Origin: Bacteroidales bacterium
Lineage (GTDB): Bacteria; Bacteroidota; Bacteroidia; Bacteroidales; Muribaculaceae
Direction of reading: 5' to 3'
DNA: 28,067 nt
NCBI GenBank assembly: GCA_004554255.1
Contig: SFNC01000015.1
Coordinates: forward strand, 1 to 28,067
Below the pieces are notes generated by a model, which saw only the letters and a program-made list of their open reading frames with translations, ran no database searches and was not told the origin of the DNA. Each line of letters starts with the position of its first letter. The stretch's first letter is position 1. Positions 7,529 to 17,021 of the stretch are shown here, in pieces. The position numbers and the translations under genes were made by a program.

Positions 7529-8358
7529 CCAAGACGCTGTTTGTCAGCGACATGGACGGCACGCTCCTTAACGCCGATGCAAAAATATCAGAGCGCACAT
7601 CGCGGATAATCACCGAGCTTACCGATGCCGGGGCGTATATTACCGTTGCCACGGCTCGGACGCCCGCCACGGTGCAGGATCTGCTGTCCGGCACGCGTTT
7701 CCGGCTCCCGGCTATCGTGATGACCGGCGCTGCCCTCTGGCACACCGACACGCAGGTGTTCAGCGACGTGCGGTTCATCCCCGCCGACCAGTATGCCGCC
7801 ATTGACGAGGCTTACGCGCGCGCCGGCGTGTGTCCGTTCATATACTCCCTCGGCGACGGCAATATCCTGCAGGTATACCACCGGGACAATGACATGGATC
7901 CCGCCGAGCGGAAGTTCGTGGACGAGCGCAGGCATCTGACACTCAAGCACTTCAATATCGGAGTGTTGCCCCCGGCTCACTCCGACAACCGGCGTATGCT
8001 GCAGTTCGCCATGGGCCCCGAGGACGTTATGCGCAATACCGCCGAGGTTCTGCGCAGCGCCACAGACTGCCAGGTGACAATTTACCGCGACACATACACC
8101 GATGCCTGGATTCTGGAGGTTTTTGCGCCGGGAGTGTCTAAGGCCGAGGCGATAACGCGCATGAAGGAACGTATCGGCGCCGACCGCGTGGTGGTTTACG
8201 GCGACAACCTCAACGACCTGCCCATGATGAAAATCGCCGATGTCTCCATTGTAGTGGACAATGCCCTTCCGCAGGTCAAGGCTGCGGCCGATTACGTTAT
8301 CGGGCCGCATACCGCCGACGCCGTCGCGCTGTCCATGCAGGCTCTGTTCAACGCCTGA
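7525..8358 (+). CDS. Cof-type HAD-superfamily phosphatase
   Basis: A 277-residue haloacid-dehalogenase hydrolase of the Cof (class IIB) type, which dephosphorylates small metabolites such as sugar phosphates or flavin/pyridoxal phosphates. Motif I is VSDMDGTLL (nucleophile D9, D11), motif II sits in ITVATAR, and motif IV is YGDNLNDLPMM near residue 225. Between them is the alpha/beta cap. An upstream in-frame ATG at 7462 would add 21 residues read through the previous gene; the start at 7525 (MTKTLFVSDMDGT) overlaps the preceding stop by 4 bp and gives the usual Cof start. The 3' end overlaps the opposite-strand MATE gene by 11 bp, so there is no room for a terminator between the two genes. 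Confidence 0.92.
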   Translation: MTKTLFVSDMDGTLLNADAKISERTSRIITELTDAGAYITVATARTPATVQDLLSGTRFRLPAIVMTGAALWHTDTQVFSDVRFIPADQYAAIDEAYARAGVCPFIYSLGDGNILQVYHRDNDMDPAERKFVDERRHLTLKHFNIGVLPPAHSDNRRMLQFAMGPEDVMRNTAEVLRSATDCQVTIYRDTYTDAWILEVFAPGVSKAEAITRMKERIGADRVVVYGDNLNDLPMMKIADVSIVVDNALPQVKAAADYVIGPHTADAVALSMQALFNA

Positions 8359-9700
8359 CAGCCGGGGCAAACGCCTTGCGCTGTATCAGGAAGGCAGCGC
8401 CGATAACGGCAATGCCGGTGACTATCCACGACACCGGATATATGGACAGCAGGGACGTGAAACTGTGGTCTATGTCCGTGTAAATGTACACCCATCCCAG
8501 ACGCAGCACGCAGGTACCGAAGATGGTGAGCACCATCGGCGCCACCGAGTAACCCAGCGCTCGCATATAGCTGCCGGACACCTCATAGCTCGACGCCAGC
8601 CACTGGAACATCAGCACCATGTGAAGGCGCTGGAAGGCGTATGCGGCCACATCGGCATCCGTGGTGAACACACTCACAAAGAATCCCTCGCCAAGGCATA
8701 TTATGCCGTTTGCGGCGCCGCAGAACAGCACGGCGAACAGCGTGCACAGCCCCCATACCCGGCGGCAGCGCGCATAGTTGCCCGCGCCGTAGTTCTGGCC
8801 CGCAAAGGCTATCGCGCCGGCGCTGAAGGACACAATAATATAATAGCAGTAGGATTCATACGTCAGCGTCGCGGACGACCCCGCCACGGCATCGGCGCCA
8901 TAGCTGTTTATGGACGACTGTATAAAGATGTTGGAGATGGAGAATACCATGCCCTGCAGACCCGCGGGGATACCCACCTGCAGCATTTTTTTGAAATCCT
9001 TTCCGGACATCTGCCACCGGTGCAGCGACAGTGTCACCGGCTCGGCCTCCTTAATGAGGAAACGCACCATCAGGGCGGCGTTTACGCCGTTGGCAATCAC
9101 CGTGGCCCATGCCACGCCATCCACGCCCATCCCGAATTTGGCAACAAACAGCCAGTCCAGGATAAAATTCACCGCCGTCGCCACCAGCAGCGAATAGAAC
9201 GGCTTGCGGGTGTCGCCCACCGAGCGCATTATCGCCGAGCCGAAGTTGTAGACCATTATAAACGGCATTCCGCAGAAGTAAATCCGCAGATAAGTCGTGG
9301 CCAGGTCAATAACCTCGGCCGGAGCGTTCATGGCCTCCAGAATCACGCGCGCCAGGCCTGCGCCGAGCAGCAGCAGGATAAGTCCGGAGATAATCGAGAC
9401 TATCATCACCGTGGACACTGACCGGCGCACACCGTCATGGTTGCGCTGTCCCAGGTAGTTGGCAATCACCACATTGGCGCCTACGGCCACGCCTAAAAAC
9501 AAGTTTACCAAAGTAGCTATCACCGGGCCGTTGCTACCAACGGCGGCGATAGCCTCGCTGGTGGAGTAATGGCCGATAATCGCCACATCCACAGCGTTGA
9601 AGGACTGCTGCAGGATTCCGCTCGCCACCAGCGGCAGGGCGAAAACCAGAATCTTCCCCGCAAGGGGGCCGTTCAGCATATCAAGCTGTTTTTGTGCCAT
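8348..9700 (-). CDS. MATE-family multidrug efflux transporter
   Basis: A 450-residue integral membrane protein of the MatE family (typical length 440-460, 12 membrane helices), exporting cationic drugs or other compounds in exchange for Na+ or H+. The beginning, GPLAGKILVFALPLVASGIL followed by FNAVDVAIIGHYS, is the usual first helix pair. The second half repeats the pattern (VGIPAGLQGMVFSISNIFIQ, and SFSAGAIAFAGQNYGAGNY). It lies 22 bp after folA on the same strand and is therefore probably the last gene of the thyA-folA transcription unit. The substrate cannot be predicted. Confidence 0.93.
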   Translation of the reverse strand: MAQKQLDMLNGPLAGKILVFALPLVASGILQQSFNAVDVAIIGHYSTSEAIAAVGSNGPVIATLVNLFLGVAVGANVVIANYLGQRNHDGVRRSVSTVMIVSIISGLILLLLGAGLARVILEAMNAPAEVIDLATTYLRIYFCGMPFIMVYNFGSAIMRSVGDTRKPFYSLLVATAVNFILDWLFVAKFGMGVDGVAWATVIANGVNAALMVRFLIKEAEPVTLSLHRWQMSGKDFKKMLQVGIPAGLQGMVFSISNIFIQSSINSYGADAVAGSSATLTYESYCYYIIVSFSAGAIAFAGQNYGAGNYARCRRVWGLCTLFAVLFCGAANGIICLGEGFFVSVFTTDADVAAYAFQRLHMVLMFQWLASSYEVSGSYMRALGYSVAPMVLTIFGTCVLRLGWVYIYTDIDHSFTSLLSIYPVSWIVTGIAVIGAAFLIQRKAFAPAVRR

Positions 9701-9722
9701 GTATCTTTAAATAGCTGTGTTT

Positions 9723-10213
9723 TTAACGTGTGTATTCAACAATACAATATCGCAGCCCCGTGGCAGAGTCGGTGAGGGACTCGGTTCGGGTCTGCTCATG
9801 CCATACGACGGGGTCTATACGAGGAAAAAAAGTGTCGGCGTCGGCGGGAACCGGCGCGTCTATATAAGTGACAATCAGCCTGTCGGCGATGTTCATTGCC
9901 TCGGCATAAATCTGCGCGCCGCCGATAACAAATACCTTGTCGGCGTCCTTGCAGGCGGCAATCGCGGCCTCCAGGCTCCCCGCCACGACCGCGCCGCCGG
10001 CATCATAATCGCTGTTGCGGGTTATCACAACATTCAGGCGCCCCGGCAGAGGGCGTTTGGGCAGACTCTCGTAAGTCTTGCGTCCCATTACCACGGGAAA
10101 ACCCATGGTCAGTGCCTTGAAGTTGCGCAGGTCATCGCGCAGGTGATAGAGCATGTCGCCCGCGCGTCCGATAGCCGACTCCGGGCCGCATACGGCCACT
10201 ATAATATTGATAG

Positions 10214-10217
<4 letters not shown>
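9723..10217 (-). CDS. folA: Dihydrofolate reductase
   Basis: FolA reduces dihydrofolate to tetrahydrofolate with NADPH, regenerating the cofactor that ThyA consumes. The 164-residue length is normal. Visible features: INIIVAVCGPESAIGRAGDM at the N-terminus, MLYHLRDDLRNFKALTMG, in which the aspartate equivalent to E. coli D27 is present while the common LPW is MLY (frequent in Bacteroidota), MGRKTYESLP for the NADPH pocket, VVITRN, and VFVIGGAQIYAEAM near residue 100. The start codon overlaps the thyA stop by 4 bp, so the two are translationally coupled. Confidence 0.97.
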
Positions 10218-11008
<791 letters not shown>

Positions 11009-11866
11009 TGGTTTTTGTTGTTGATTCAGTGGAAGATAATGATGCTGTGGCACGCGGTTTCGCCGGCAGGATGCGTTGTAGCAGGGGCCACTGCAGCCGG
11101 TGCTGTCCGGCGCGCCAGGTTATGGCGTTGTTGGGGCATACCGCCGTGCAGTTAAAGCACACCACGCAACGTGTGGTGTCCACCTGCGAGGTGGTGGAGC
11201 GTATGCACCGGCTCTTGCACACCTGCTCGCATTTCCCGCAGTGGGTGCACAGGTCGGGGTTGATGTCTATGCGCATCAGCGACAGCCGCGATATAGAGCC
11301 GAGGATGGCGCCGACGGGGCACACGGTGTTGCATATCACGCGTCCGCCGCGCATTGCCGCGACAATGGCTATGACTGCCAATACTATCAGTCCCGTAACC
11401 AGCCCTGTCGCCGACAGTGCCCCGAAGAGCATCACCACGCGGCGGAAGTTTGCCGCCGGGTCCATGACACTCACCATCAGGGTAAAGCCCAGGCTTCCGG
11501 CCTCTACAAACGCCACTACGGACAGGAACCGCACCCATGTCACCGCCCCGGCAAACCGATAGGGCCGGGGGTGGCGGGACAGCCTTGCGGAGACCACCGA
11601 GGCGCAGTCCATCAGCGTCCCCAACGGGCAGATAAACGAGCAGTACAGCCTCCCGAAAAGCAGCGTTACGGCCAGCCAGACCACTGTCCAGCCCACCGAT
11701 GCCGAAATCAGCGCCGGGATAATCTGCATATTCCTCAGCCACTCGCCTATAGCGTCGCCCGCGCCGCACACATTCAGCGTCGCCGCAGCAACGGCGGCGG
11801 CGACTGTCGCCGCGAAAATAATGCGTATTATGCGAAGGGTGCGGTACATGGATGTCTGATTTTGTG

Positions 11867-11874
11867 CAAAGATA
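11867..11874 (-). promoter_or_regulatory. -7 box for the Fe-S protein / thyA / folA / MATE unit
   Basis: TATCTTTG on the minus strand matches the Bacteroidota -7 consensus. A TTTA about 21 bp further upstream is a possible weak -33 element. Transcription would start around 11860, about 12 nt before the ATG at 11849. Confidence 0.65.
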
Positions 11875-12022
11875 ATAAAAATGTACGTTCCGTGGTAAAG
11901 AAATCGCCATAAAAGTCCCCCGCGGCACCGCAAAGTTACACAAACACCGCCCCCTTTTCACGCACAAAATGCCCGACAGCACAAATATGCACAGCATTGG
12001 AAGCCGCGCGACACAATGGAGT

Positions 12023-12039
12023 GGCGGCATCCTGCCGCC
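12023..12039. repeat. Interspersed palindrome GGCGGCATCCTGCCGCC
   Basis: GGCGGCA and TGCCGCC form a 7-bp stem with a 3-nt loop. The surrounding ATGGAGTGGCGGCATCC resembles the sequence around 307-330 in the 116-bp repeat block, so this is a solo copy of that motif. It lies in the 418-bp gap 11850-12267 between divergent genes, which otherwise holds the two promoters and one CTCTGCGAG-family copy. Confidence 0.7.
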
Positions 12040-12088
12040 GGAAGCCATGGATAACTATGCGGACACGTAAGTGCCTCACGCAAAGGGC

Positions 12089-12150
12089 TTTTATATCTCG
12101 CGCGGAGTACGCGGAGGAGTTCTGTGTGTGAACTCTCGCGGAGGGAGTTA
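12089..12150 (-). repeat. CTCTGCGAG-family interspersed repeat, inverted copy
   Basis: Read on the minus strand this gives CGCGAGAGTTC, a loop ACACACA, GAACTCCTCCGCG and then CTCCGCGCGAGATATAAAA, in the same order as the copies at 14641, 17726 and 17871. The GAGTTC/GAACTC hairpin arms are intact, although the loop is 7 nt here instead of 4. The copy lacks the CCAAATTATTT leader. Confidence 0.65.
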
Positions 12151-12255
12151 TGTAGATAGTGTATGCGCGGAGGGGGTAGGTGCGGATTTGTGGCAAATTT
12201 GATAAAAAGCGCAAGATTTTTACGCGGGCAGGATAATAATGTCAATAATTTTATC

Positions 12256-12263
12256 TAAATTTG
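12256..12263 (+). promoter_or_regulatory. -7 box very close to a start codon
   Basis: TAAATTTG fits the TAnnTTTG -7 consensus and ends 4 nt before the ATG at 12268. No -33 TTTG is visible at the expected distance. The transcript would start at about the ATG itself. Confidence 0.5.
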
Positions 12264-12267
12264 CCGT

Positions 12268-12573
12268 ATGGAAACTCAGAAAGAACAGATGAGTGCGGTC
12301 GCCGAGAGCGAGTCCCCGCGCAAAGAGAAGCCGCGTCGTATTCCGATGGCGGTATTGAGTTTTGTCCTGACCCTTGTGGGCTGGATGCTGTTGCCGTTTG
12401 TCTATCAGGTGTCGATGGGGTGTGCGATAGGCGGATTTATCGCGGGCGTAATCGGCTGGCGCGGTCGCCGTGGAGCGTGGCGCAACCTGGCCATAACGTG
12501 CACGGTAGCGTCGGCGGTGCTGATATTGGTGTTCGCTACCTTCTGGGGCGCTATCATGTATCTCGCTCAGTAA
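12268..12573 (+). CDS. Small membrane protein, two helices, unknown function
   Basis: A 101-residue protein: a charged N-terminal part of about 26 residues (KEQMSAVAESESPRKEKPRR), a hydrophobic region about 28-62 with a glycine-rich turn (GCAIGGFIAGVIGWRGRRG), and a second membrane helix about 74-99. It resembles short DUF4190-like membrane proteins in layout, but I cannot assign a family. The ATG at 12268 lies only 4 nt after a -7 box, so the internal ATG at 12289 (MSAVAESE) is a real alternative, giving 94 residues and a leader of about 20 nt. It is followed after 55 bp by the next gene. Confidence 0.7.
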   Translation: METQKEQMSAVAESESPRKEKPRRIPMAVLSFVLTLVGWMLLPFVYQVSMGCAIGGFIAGVIGWRGRRGAWRNLAITCTVASAVLILVFATFWGAIMYLAQ

Positions 12574-12628
12574 ACAAGGATGTAAATAGGAAAATTAATA
12601 AGCATATCAACTACAAAGCCATATCATT

Positions 12629-13066
12629 ATGAAAATCATTAGAATTCTGGCCCTTCTGGCCGTATTCGCCGCAGGTTGCGTATCAATGCAGGCGCAGACT
12701 GCCGCAGAAGTGAATGCCACACAGAAGAAAATGACCGCGGCCACAGCGCCTTGCAACAAAGGCCCGGAGTCGTTCAAGACCTTCATTGAGAAATTCAACA
12801 GCGATGCCGAGTTCCTCAACTCGCGAGTAGCGATAGGCGATGCTCAGCGCGAAAAATTCGCGTCACTGCTCGTTCCCGGCAATTTCTGCGCCAAGACTCC
12901 CGCGCCTAAGGGCGACGACGAGTGGTACCAGAGCTGGGGCGAAATCCAGTACAACAAGGTTTACCTGGACTGTGGCTGGGTAGACAGCTATGTGGAGCAT
13001 ACTTTCGAGTTTGTCCGCAACGCAAAGGGCGAGTGGACTCTTGGTAAGGTGGTTGCCGGCGAATAA
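12629..13066 (+). CDS. Exported small protein, possibly DUF4348-like
   Basis: A 145-residue exported protein. The N-terminus MKIIRILALLAVFAAGC looks like a lipoprotein signal (C17), though cleavage after MQA at 23 by signal peptidase I is also possible. The mature part has SFKTFIEKFNSDAEFLNSRV, then DDEWYQSWGEIQYNKVYLDC and HTFEFVRNAKGEWTLGKV, an alpha/beta pattern like DUF4348 and related NTF2-like periplasmic proteins of Bacteroides; this match is from memory and uncertain. The function is unknown. A strong terminator begins 27 bp after the stop codon. Confidence 0.82.
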   Translation: MKIIRILALLAVFAAGCVSMQAQTAAEVNATQKKMTAATAPCNKGPESFKTFIEKFNSDAEFLNSRVAIGDAQREKFASLLVPGNFCAKTPAPKGDDEWYQSWGEIQYNKVYLDCGWVDSYVEHTFEFVRNAKGEWTLGKVVAGE

Positions 13067-13093
13067 CGTCATAACGGACCATCATAAAAGACA

Positions 13094-13129
13094 CGGCGGG
13101 GTGGCAGTTTTGCCTCCCCGCTGTTTTTT
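13094..13129 (+). terminator. Strong Rho-independent terminator
   Basis: A 13-bp stem (13094-13106 with 13111-13123; one G-T wobble and one T-T mismatch) closes on GTTT and is followed by TTTTTT at 13124-13129. It ends the unit containing the two small envelope genes. Confidence 0.93.
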
Positions 13130-13185
13130 GTTGGCGAGGGGCAAACAAGGTGGGGGTTGTGTTGTTGTAAAGTAAAGACACAATT

Positions 13186-13199
13186 AGACCCCGTTCCCC
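13186..13199 (+). repeat. AGACCCCGTTCCCC element, partial copy
   Basis: The 14-mer is identical to the first part of the elements at 27925-27958 and (reverse strand) 21807-21843; the right half here (TCATCGCCTTAGG) is different. It lies 40 nt before the start of the MscS-type gene. Confidence 0.65.
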
Positions 13200-13238
13200 T
13201 CATCGCCTTAGGAATTACGTTTCAACAAACACAATGAT

Positions 13239-14570
13239 ATGGGACCCGAAAGTACAGATATGGGCCGGATGGTGGCAGATAAAGCCCCCTCGGTGATACC
13301 GTCGCACGACATTGCGACATGGATAATGCGCGGCGTGAATGATTTTTTGTCGCTGTTCGGACTTGAGAACAGTTCTACGGCGCAGCAGGTGGTGTATATC
13401 GTGGTGGTGGCTGCGGTAGCGCTTATCATCGGCCTCGGGATAAAGACTCTGCTGCTTTGGATAACGCGCAAGATTGTGGCTTTGCGGAAGAGCCATTTCG
13501 CGCAGGAAATACTGCGTGAGGGTGTTCTTGCCAAGTGTTTCCATGTGGTTCCGCCGCTTGTATTCATGGCGCTCATACCGTTTGCCTTCAACAGCGAGTC
13601 GGGATCTCTGCACACCATAATGACGATTGTGGCCCTGTACGCGCTGATAGCGTTCGCGGTTGGGCTTAACGCGATACTGACCTTTGCATTCGACCGTTAT
13701 AATGAGCGCATTAACCGCCGGAATCTGCCGCTGAAAGGAATATTGAATGTCGCGAAGGGCATAGTGTGGATAATCATCGCTATAATCGCAGTGTCTATAC
13801 TTGTTGACAAGTCGCCGATGGCGCTGCTTGCCGGCCTTGGCGCTTTTGCGGCCGCACTGATGCTGATTTTCAAGGACAGCATCCTGGGATTCGTCGCCGG
13901 AATCCAGATGAGCCAGAACGATATGCTGCATGTGGGCGACTGGATAGTAGTCCCGAATACCCCGGCAAACGGAACAGTCATGGACGTTAGCCTTACAGCA
14001 GTAAAGGTGCAAAACTGGGACAATACCATAGTAACAGTGCCGCCTTATACGCTTGTGAGCGGTGCGTTCCAGAACTGGCGCGGGATGTCGGACAGCGGCG
14101 TCAGGCGTATACTTGAGACATTTACCATAGACTATGCGGGCGTCTGCGCATGCACGCCGGCGCTGCTGCAGGCGATTGGCGCCAAGTATCCGCTGATGGC
14201 CGAGTATATAAGCAAGCTGCAGGGCGATACGGGCGACGGCGGCTGGAGCGTAGACGGCGGTCTGCGCCCCGTAAACGGCACCGTTGAGACAAATGTTGGC
14301 CTATTCAGAGCGTATCTGTGTCTGTATCTGATGCATAACCCGCATATCAGCAAAGAGCAGCGCATACTGGTGCAGATGCAGGAGCCGAACATTTACGGCC
14401 TGCAGCTACAGATCTGGTGCTTTACCAATACCACGGACTTCAATGCCTACTGCGGCATCCTTGCCGGCGTAGTGGAACATGTAGCGAGTGTGGTTAGCGA
14501 CTTCGGACTGCAGATATATACATCCTCATCAGAGACCATTACACTTGCAAAGACTGCCGCCCGGCAATAA
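13239..14570 (+). CDS. MscS-family mechanosensitive channel, YbdG-like
   Basis: A 443-residue inner-membrane channel that would open under membrane tension and release solutes during osmotic downshock. It has five hydrophobic segments (about 48-70, 107-125, 130-152, 170-192, 196-216). The last, with AGLGAFAAALMLIFKDSILG, is the pore helix of the MscS fold, followed by the beta domain MLHVGDWIVVPN, GTVMDVSLTAVKVQNWDNT and VTVPPYTLVSGAFQNW. The PPY-LV-FQNW block and the long C-terminal domain are characteristic of the YbdG/MscM branch. The ATG at 13239 is used because the ATG at 13234 is in another frame that soon stops. It is paralogous to the gene at 18048-19241. Confidence 0.92.
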   Translation: MGPESTDMGRMVADKAPSVIPSHDIATWIMRGVNDFLSLFGLENSSTAQQVVYIVVVAAVALIIGLGIKTLLLWITRKIVALRKSHFAQEILREGVLAKCFHVVPPLVFMALIPFAFNSESGSLHTIMTIVALYALIAFAVGLNAILTFAFDRYNERINRRNLPLKGILNVAKGIVWIIIAIIAVSILVDKSPMALLAGLGAFAAALMLIFKDSILGFVAGIQMSQNDMLHVGDWIVVPNTPANGTVMDVSLTAVKVQNWDNTIVTVPPYTLVSGAFQNWRGMSDSGVRRILETFTIDYAGVCACTPALLQAIGAKYPLMAEYISKLQGDTGDGGWSVDGGLRPVNGTVETNVGLFRAYLCLYLMHNPHISKEQRILVQMQEPNIYGLQLQIWCFTNTTDFNAYCGILAGVVEHVASVVSDFGLQIYTSSSETITLAKTAARQ

Positions 14571-14640
14571 ACAACCTCGCGCAGAGGAGTGCCTCCCTCT
14601 CTACCCTCCCTCTCCAAATCCTCCCTCCGCGCGAGCCCAT

Positions 14641-14752
14641 CTCCGCGCCCTCTCCCCCTCTCCAAATTATTTCTCTGCGAGAGTTCCACAGAACTCCCTC
14701 AGCGCGCTCAGCGTTCTCTGCGCGAGATAATAAAAAAAACTCCGCGCGAGCC
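14641..14752 (+). repeat. CTCTGCGAG-family interspersed repeat, copy A
   Basis: The copy reads CTCCGCGCCCTCTCC, then CCAAATTATTT, CTCTGCGAGAGTTC, loop CACA, GAACTCCCTC, a variable CAGCGCGCTCAGCG part and CTCTGCGCGAGATAATAAA. The same blocks in the same order occur at 17726 and 17871. GAGTTC/GAACTC forms a hairpin. It occupies the gap between the MscS-type and GH16 genes; 14571-14640 holds only CT-rich sequence with a CTCGCGCAGAG fragment in reverse. Confidence 0.85.
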
Positions 14753-14772
14753 TAAATTTCGCAAATTTTCTT

Positions 14773-14780
14773 TACCTTTG
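14773..14780 (+). promoter_or_regulatory. -7 box for the GH16 gene
   Basis: TACCTTTG fits the Bacteroidota TAnnTTTG element and is 21 nt before the ATG at 14802, giving a leader of about 15 nt. No clear -33 TTTG is present 19-21 bp upstream. Confidence 0.65.
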
Positions 14781-14801
14781 TACTATTAAATTCTAATTCT
14801 T

Positions 14802-16991
14802 ATGATAAAATTCGTTACCGCCGTAGCGGCATCTTTGTTTTTTTTCGCCGCGCCCGCTCTTGCACAAGACATAAATAATAAATTCCCCGGATACAGACTC
14901 GAGTACAACGAGGAATTCAGCGACCCCACCACCCTGGACCGCAACTTCAACTTCGAGAACGGCTACTGCCGAAACCACGAAAACCAGTATTACCGTCGCC
15001 AGAACGCAGTGGTCGAGGACGGAAACCTCGTCATCATGGCCGAATCCGGCGCCGACGAATGGACCGACCGCGACAACGGCGTCCACATGTCCTTCTACTC
15101 CGCCTCCGTAAAAAGCAACAGACGCTTCCACTACGGAATCTGGGAAACCCGCGCAAAAGCTCCCATCGGCTCAGGACTCTGGCCCGCCATCTGGGGCACC
15201 GGAGACTCTCGCGGATGGCCTTCCGCCGGCGAAATCGACGTCATGGAATACTACGGCGACAACATTCACGCAAACGTATGCTGGGGCGACCACTGGCAGT
15301 ACCCGATATGGGAAAGCTCCCTGCACCACATGTCCACCTTCAGCCCCGACTTCGCCGATGTCTACCACACCTGGCGCATGGAATGGGACCACAACTCCAT
15401 CAGAATATACCTGGACGACCGCTTGCTCAAGGAAGTAAAACTGTCGCAGACCGTAAACGGCGACGGATACAACCCCTACCGCGACGAAAACAACAAGTTC
15501 GACATCTGGCTGAACCTCGCCATCGGTGGCGACAACGGAGGCGACTTCAGCGCAATCTCCAAGGCGTTCTATTACATTGACTATACCCGCGTTTACATAC
15601 CCGAGGACGCCAACGCCGCCCTCACATACCGCATCCACAAGGCGCAGCAGTTGCTGGACAACAACCCCAACGCCTCCGCATCACGCCGCAACGCGCTCTC
15701 CGAGGCCATTGACGAGGCCCGCAAATTCATGGGACGAGACCAGGACGCCATTGACGGCGCACTGGATGCCCTGCAGGCCGCCATGGACGCATTCCCCGCT
15801 CAGGCCGCCGACGAGCTTCCCATCCCCCTCGGACGCCCGTTCTCGCTGAGACACTCATACACGGGAGCGCTGCTCGCATCAGGATGGTTCCAGGCCCCCG
15901 AAGACGAGGACACGTACGCCAAGAACTCCCTGCTCGTAATCGACGACAACTCCCTCGGCGGCTATAACGCTTCGTTCATCCTGGACCAGGCCCCCGCTGC
16001 AACCGCCGGATTCAACCTCCATACCCCTGACGGCCAGTATGTTTACCGCGACAGATGGTACCTGCTACTGAAAGAGGCTCCGACGACCGACGAGCTAAAC
16101 AGCCCCGCATTCCTATTCTCCGCCCACGCCGCCGGCGATGGCATTGTCATCCGCAGCGCCATGGACGGTAAGTACTTCGCCACAGACAACAACTGGTTCT
16201 GGAGCCGAGTGTACGGAGACAAGGCCAACGACGAAAAAGCCTTGTTCTCAATAAATTATATCGGCAACCACCCCTCCGGAATAAACCCCGGCGAGGAATA
16301 CATGCTCCTCCACAACTACACCGGCTCGCTGCTCAGCGCCGGCTTCTTCCAGGCCGACGAGGACGAGGATAAATGGCCCAAGAAATCCCTGCTCGTCATC
16401 CACCCCGACGACAAGGAGAACGCCGTGCCTTACGCCCAGGCTTTCACCTTCTTATATGCTCCCGCCGCCGCGCCCGACCACTCTTACTATAACTTGCGCA
16501 CTTCCGACGGTGACTATGTTTACCGCGACAGATGGTACCTGCTTGTCACCGACTACGAGCCGTCTCAGGCTCAGCTCGCCTCTGAAGCGTTCCTCTTCAG
16601 ACCCGAAGCCGTCGGCGACGGCAACATCGTAATCCGAGGCATGCTCAACTGGCAGGACAAATTCTACTTCGCCACAGACAACAACAGGTCCTGGAGCAGA
16701 ATGTACGGTGATAAAGACCCCGATGAAAAAGCATACTTCTCCATCTATAAATCCGGACAGACGGCCATAGGCGACATCGCCGCCGACAATATCAACGTCA
16801 CCACCGTCCCAGGTGGAATAACAGTCGCACATGCCGGCGGTCCCGTCTCGCTCGACTTATACTCCCTCGCCGGCAGCAAGGCCGCTTCGGCACGCACCGC
16901 TACCCTCTCCACCGCCGGCCTGCCACACGGCATTTACATCCTCTGCGTGACAACCCCCACGGCATCACACCGCATCAAAATCCGTCTCTGA
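14802..16991 (+). CDS. Secreted GH16 beta-glucanase with duplicated unknown module and T9SS sorting domain
   Basis: A 729-residue exported enzyme. Order: signal peptide 1-22 (ending APALAQ); GH16 jelly-roll domain about 30-272 with catalytic motif GEIDVMEYYG (E144 nucleophile, D146, E149 acid/base) and WPAIWGTG and WHTWRMEW-type elements; a helical linker about 275-338; two tandem modules of about 150 residues (about 340-490 and 497-650) sharing SLLVI, YVYRDRWYLL, FLF, KFYFATDNN or KYFATDNN, WSR and YGDK; and a C-terminal domain about 660-729 (PVSLDLYSLAGSKAASA, GLPHGIYILCV, HRIKIRL) typical of type A T9SS sorting signals. Members of GH16 with this motif cut beta-1,3 or mixed-linked glucans such as laminarin. 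The cell-surface or secreted location is inferred from the sorting domain. trmD follows after 30 bp. Confidence 0.93.
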   Translation: MIKFVTAVAASLFFFAAPALAQDINNKFPGYRLEYNEEFSDPTTLDRNFNFENGYCRNHENQYYRRQNAVVEDGNLVIMAESGADEWTDRDNGVHMSFYSASVKSNRRFHYGIWETRAKAPIGSGLWPAIWGTGDSRGWPSAGEIDVMEYYGDNIHANVCWGDHWQYPIWESSLHHMSTFSPDFADVYHTWRMEWDHNSIRIYLDDRLLKEVKLSQTVNGDGYNPYRDENNKFDIWLNLAIGGDNGGDFSAISKAFYYIDYTRVYIPEDANAALTYRIHKAQQLLDNNPNASASRRNALSEAIDEARKFMGRDQDAIDGALDALQAAMDAFPAQAADELPIPLGRPFSLRHSYTGALLASGWFQAPEDEDTYAKNSLLVIDDNSLGGYNASFILDQAPAATAGFNLHTPDGQYVYRDRWYLLLKEAPTTDELNSPAFLFSAHAAGDGIVIRSAMDGKYFATDNNWFWSRVYGDKANDEKALFSINYIGNHPSGINPGEEYMLLHNYTGSLLSAGFFQADEDEDKWPKKSLLVIHPDDKENAVPYAQAFTFLYAPAAAPDHSYYNLRTSDGDYVYRDRWYLLVTDYEPSQAQLASEAFLFRPEAVGDGNIVIRGMLNWQDKFYFATDNNRSWSRMYGDKDPDEKAYFSIYKSGQTAIGDIAADNINVTTVPGGITVAHAGGPVSLDLYSLAGSKAASARTATLSTAGLPHGIYILCVTTPTASHRIKIRL

Positions 16992-17021
16992 CTTAACTAA
17001 TTGTAAACGTTTTTTACGCTC

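Noticed and set aside
8261..9421. A 386-codon plus-strand frame over the MATE gene
   Set aside because: It is antisense to a clear MATE transporter, and its translated product lacks any membrane or domain pattern.
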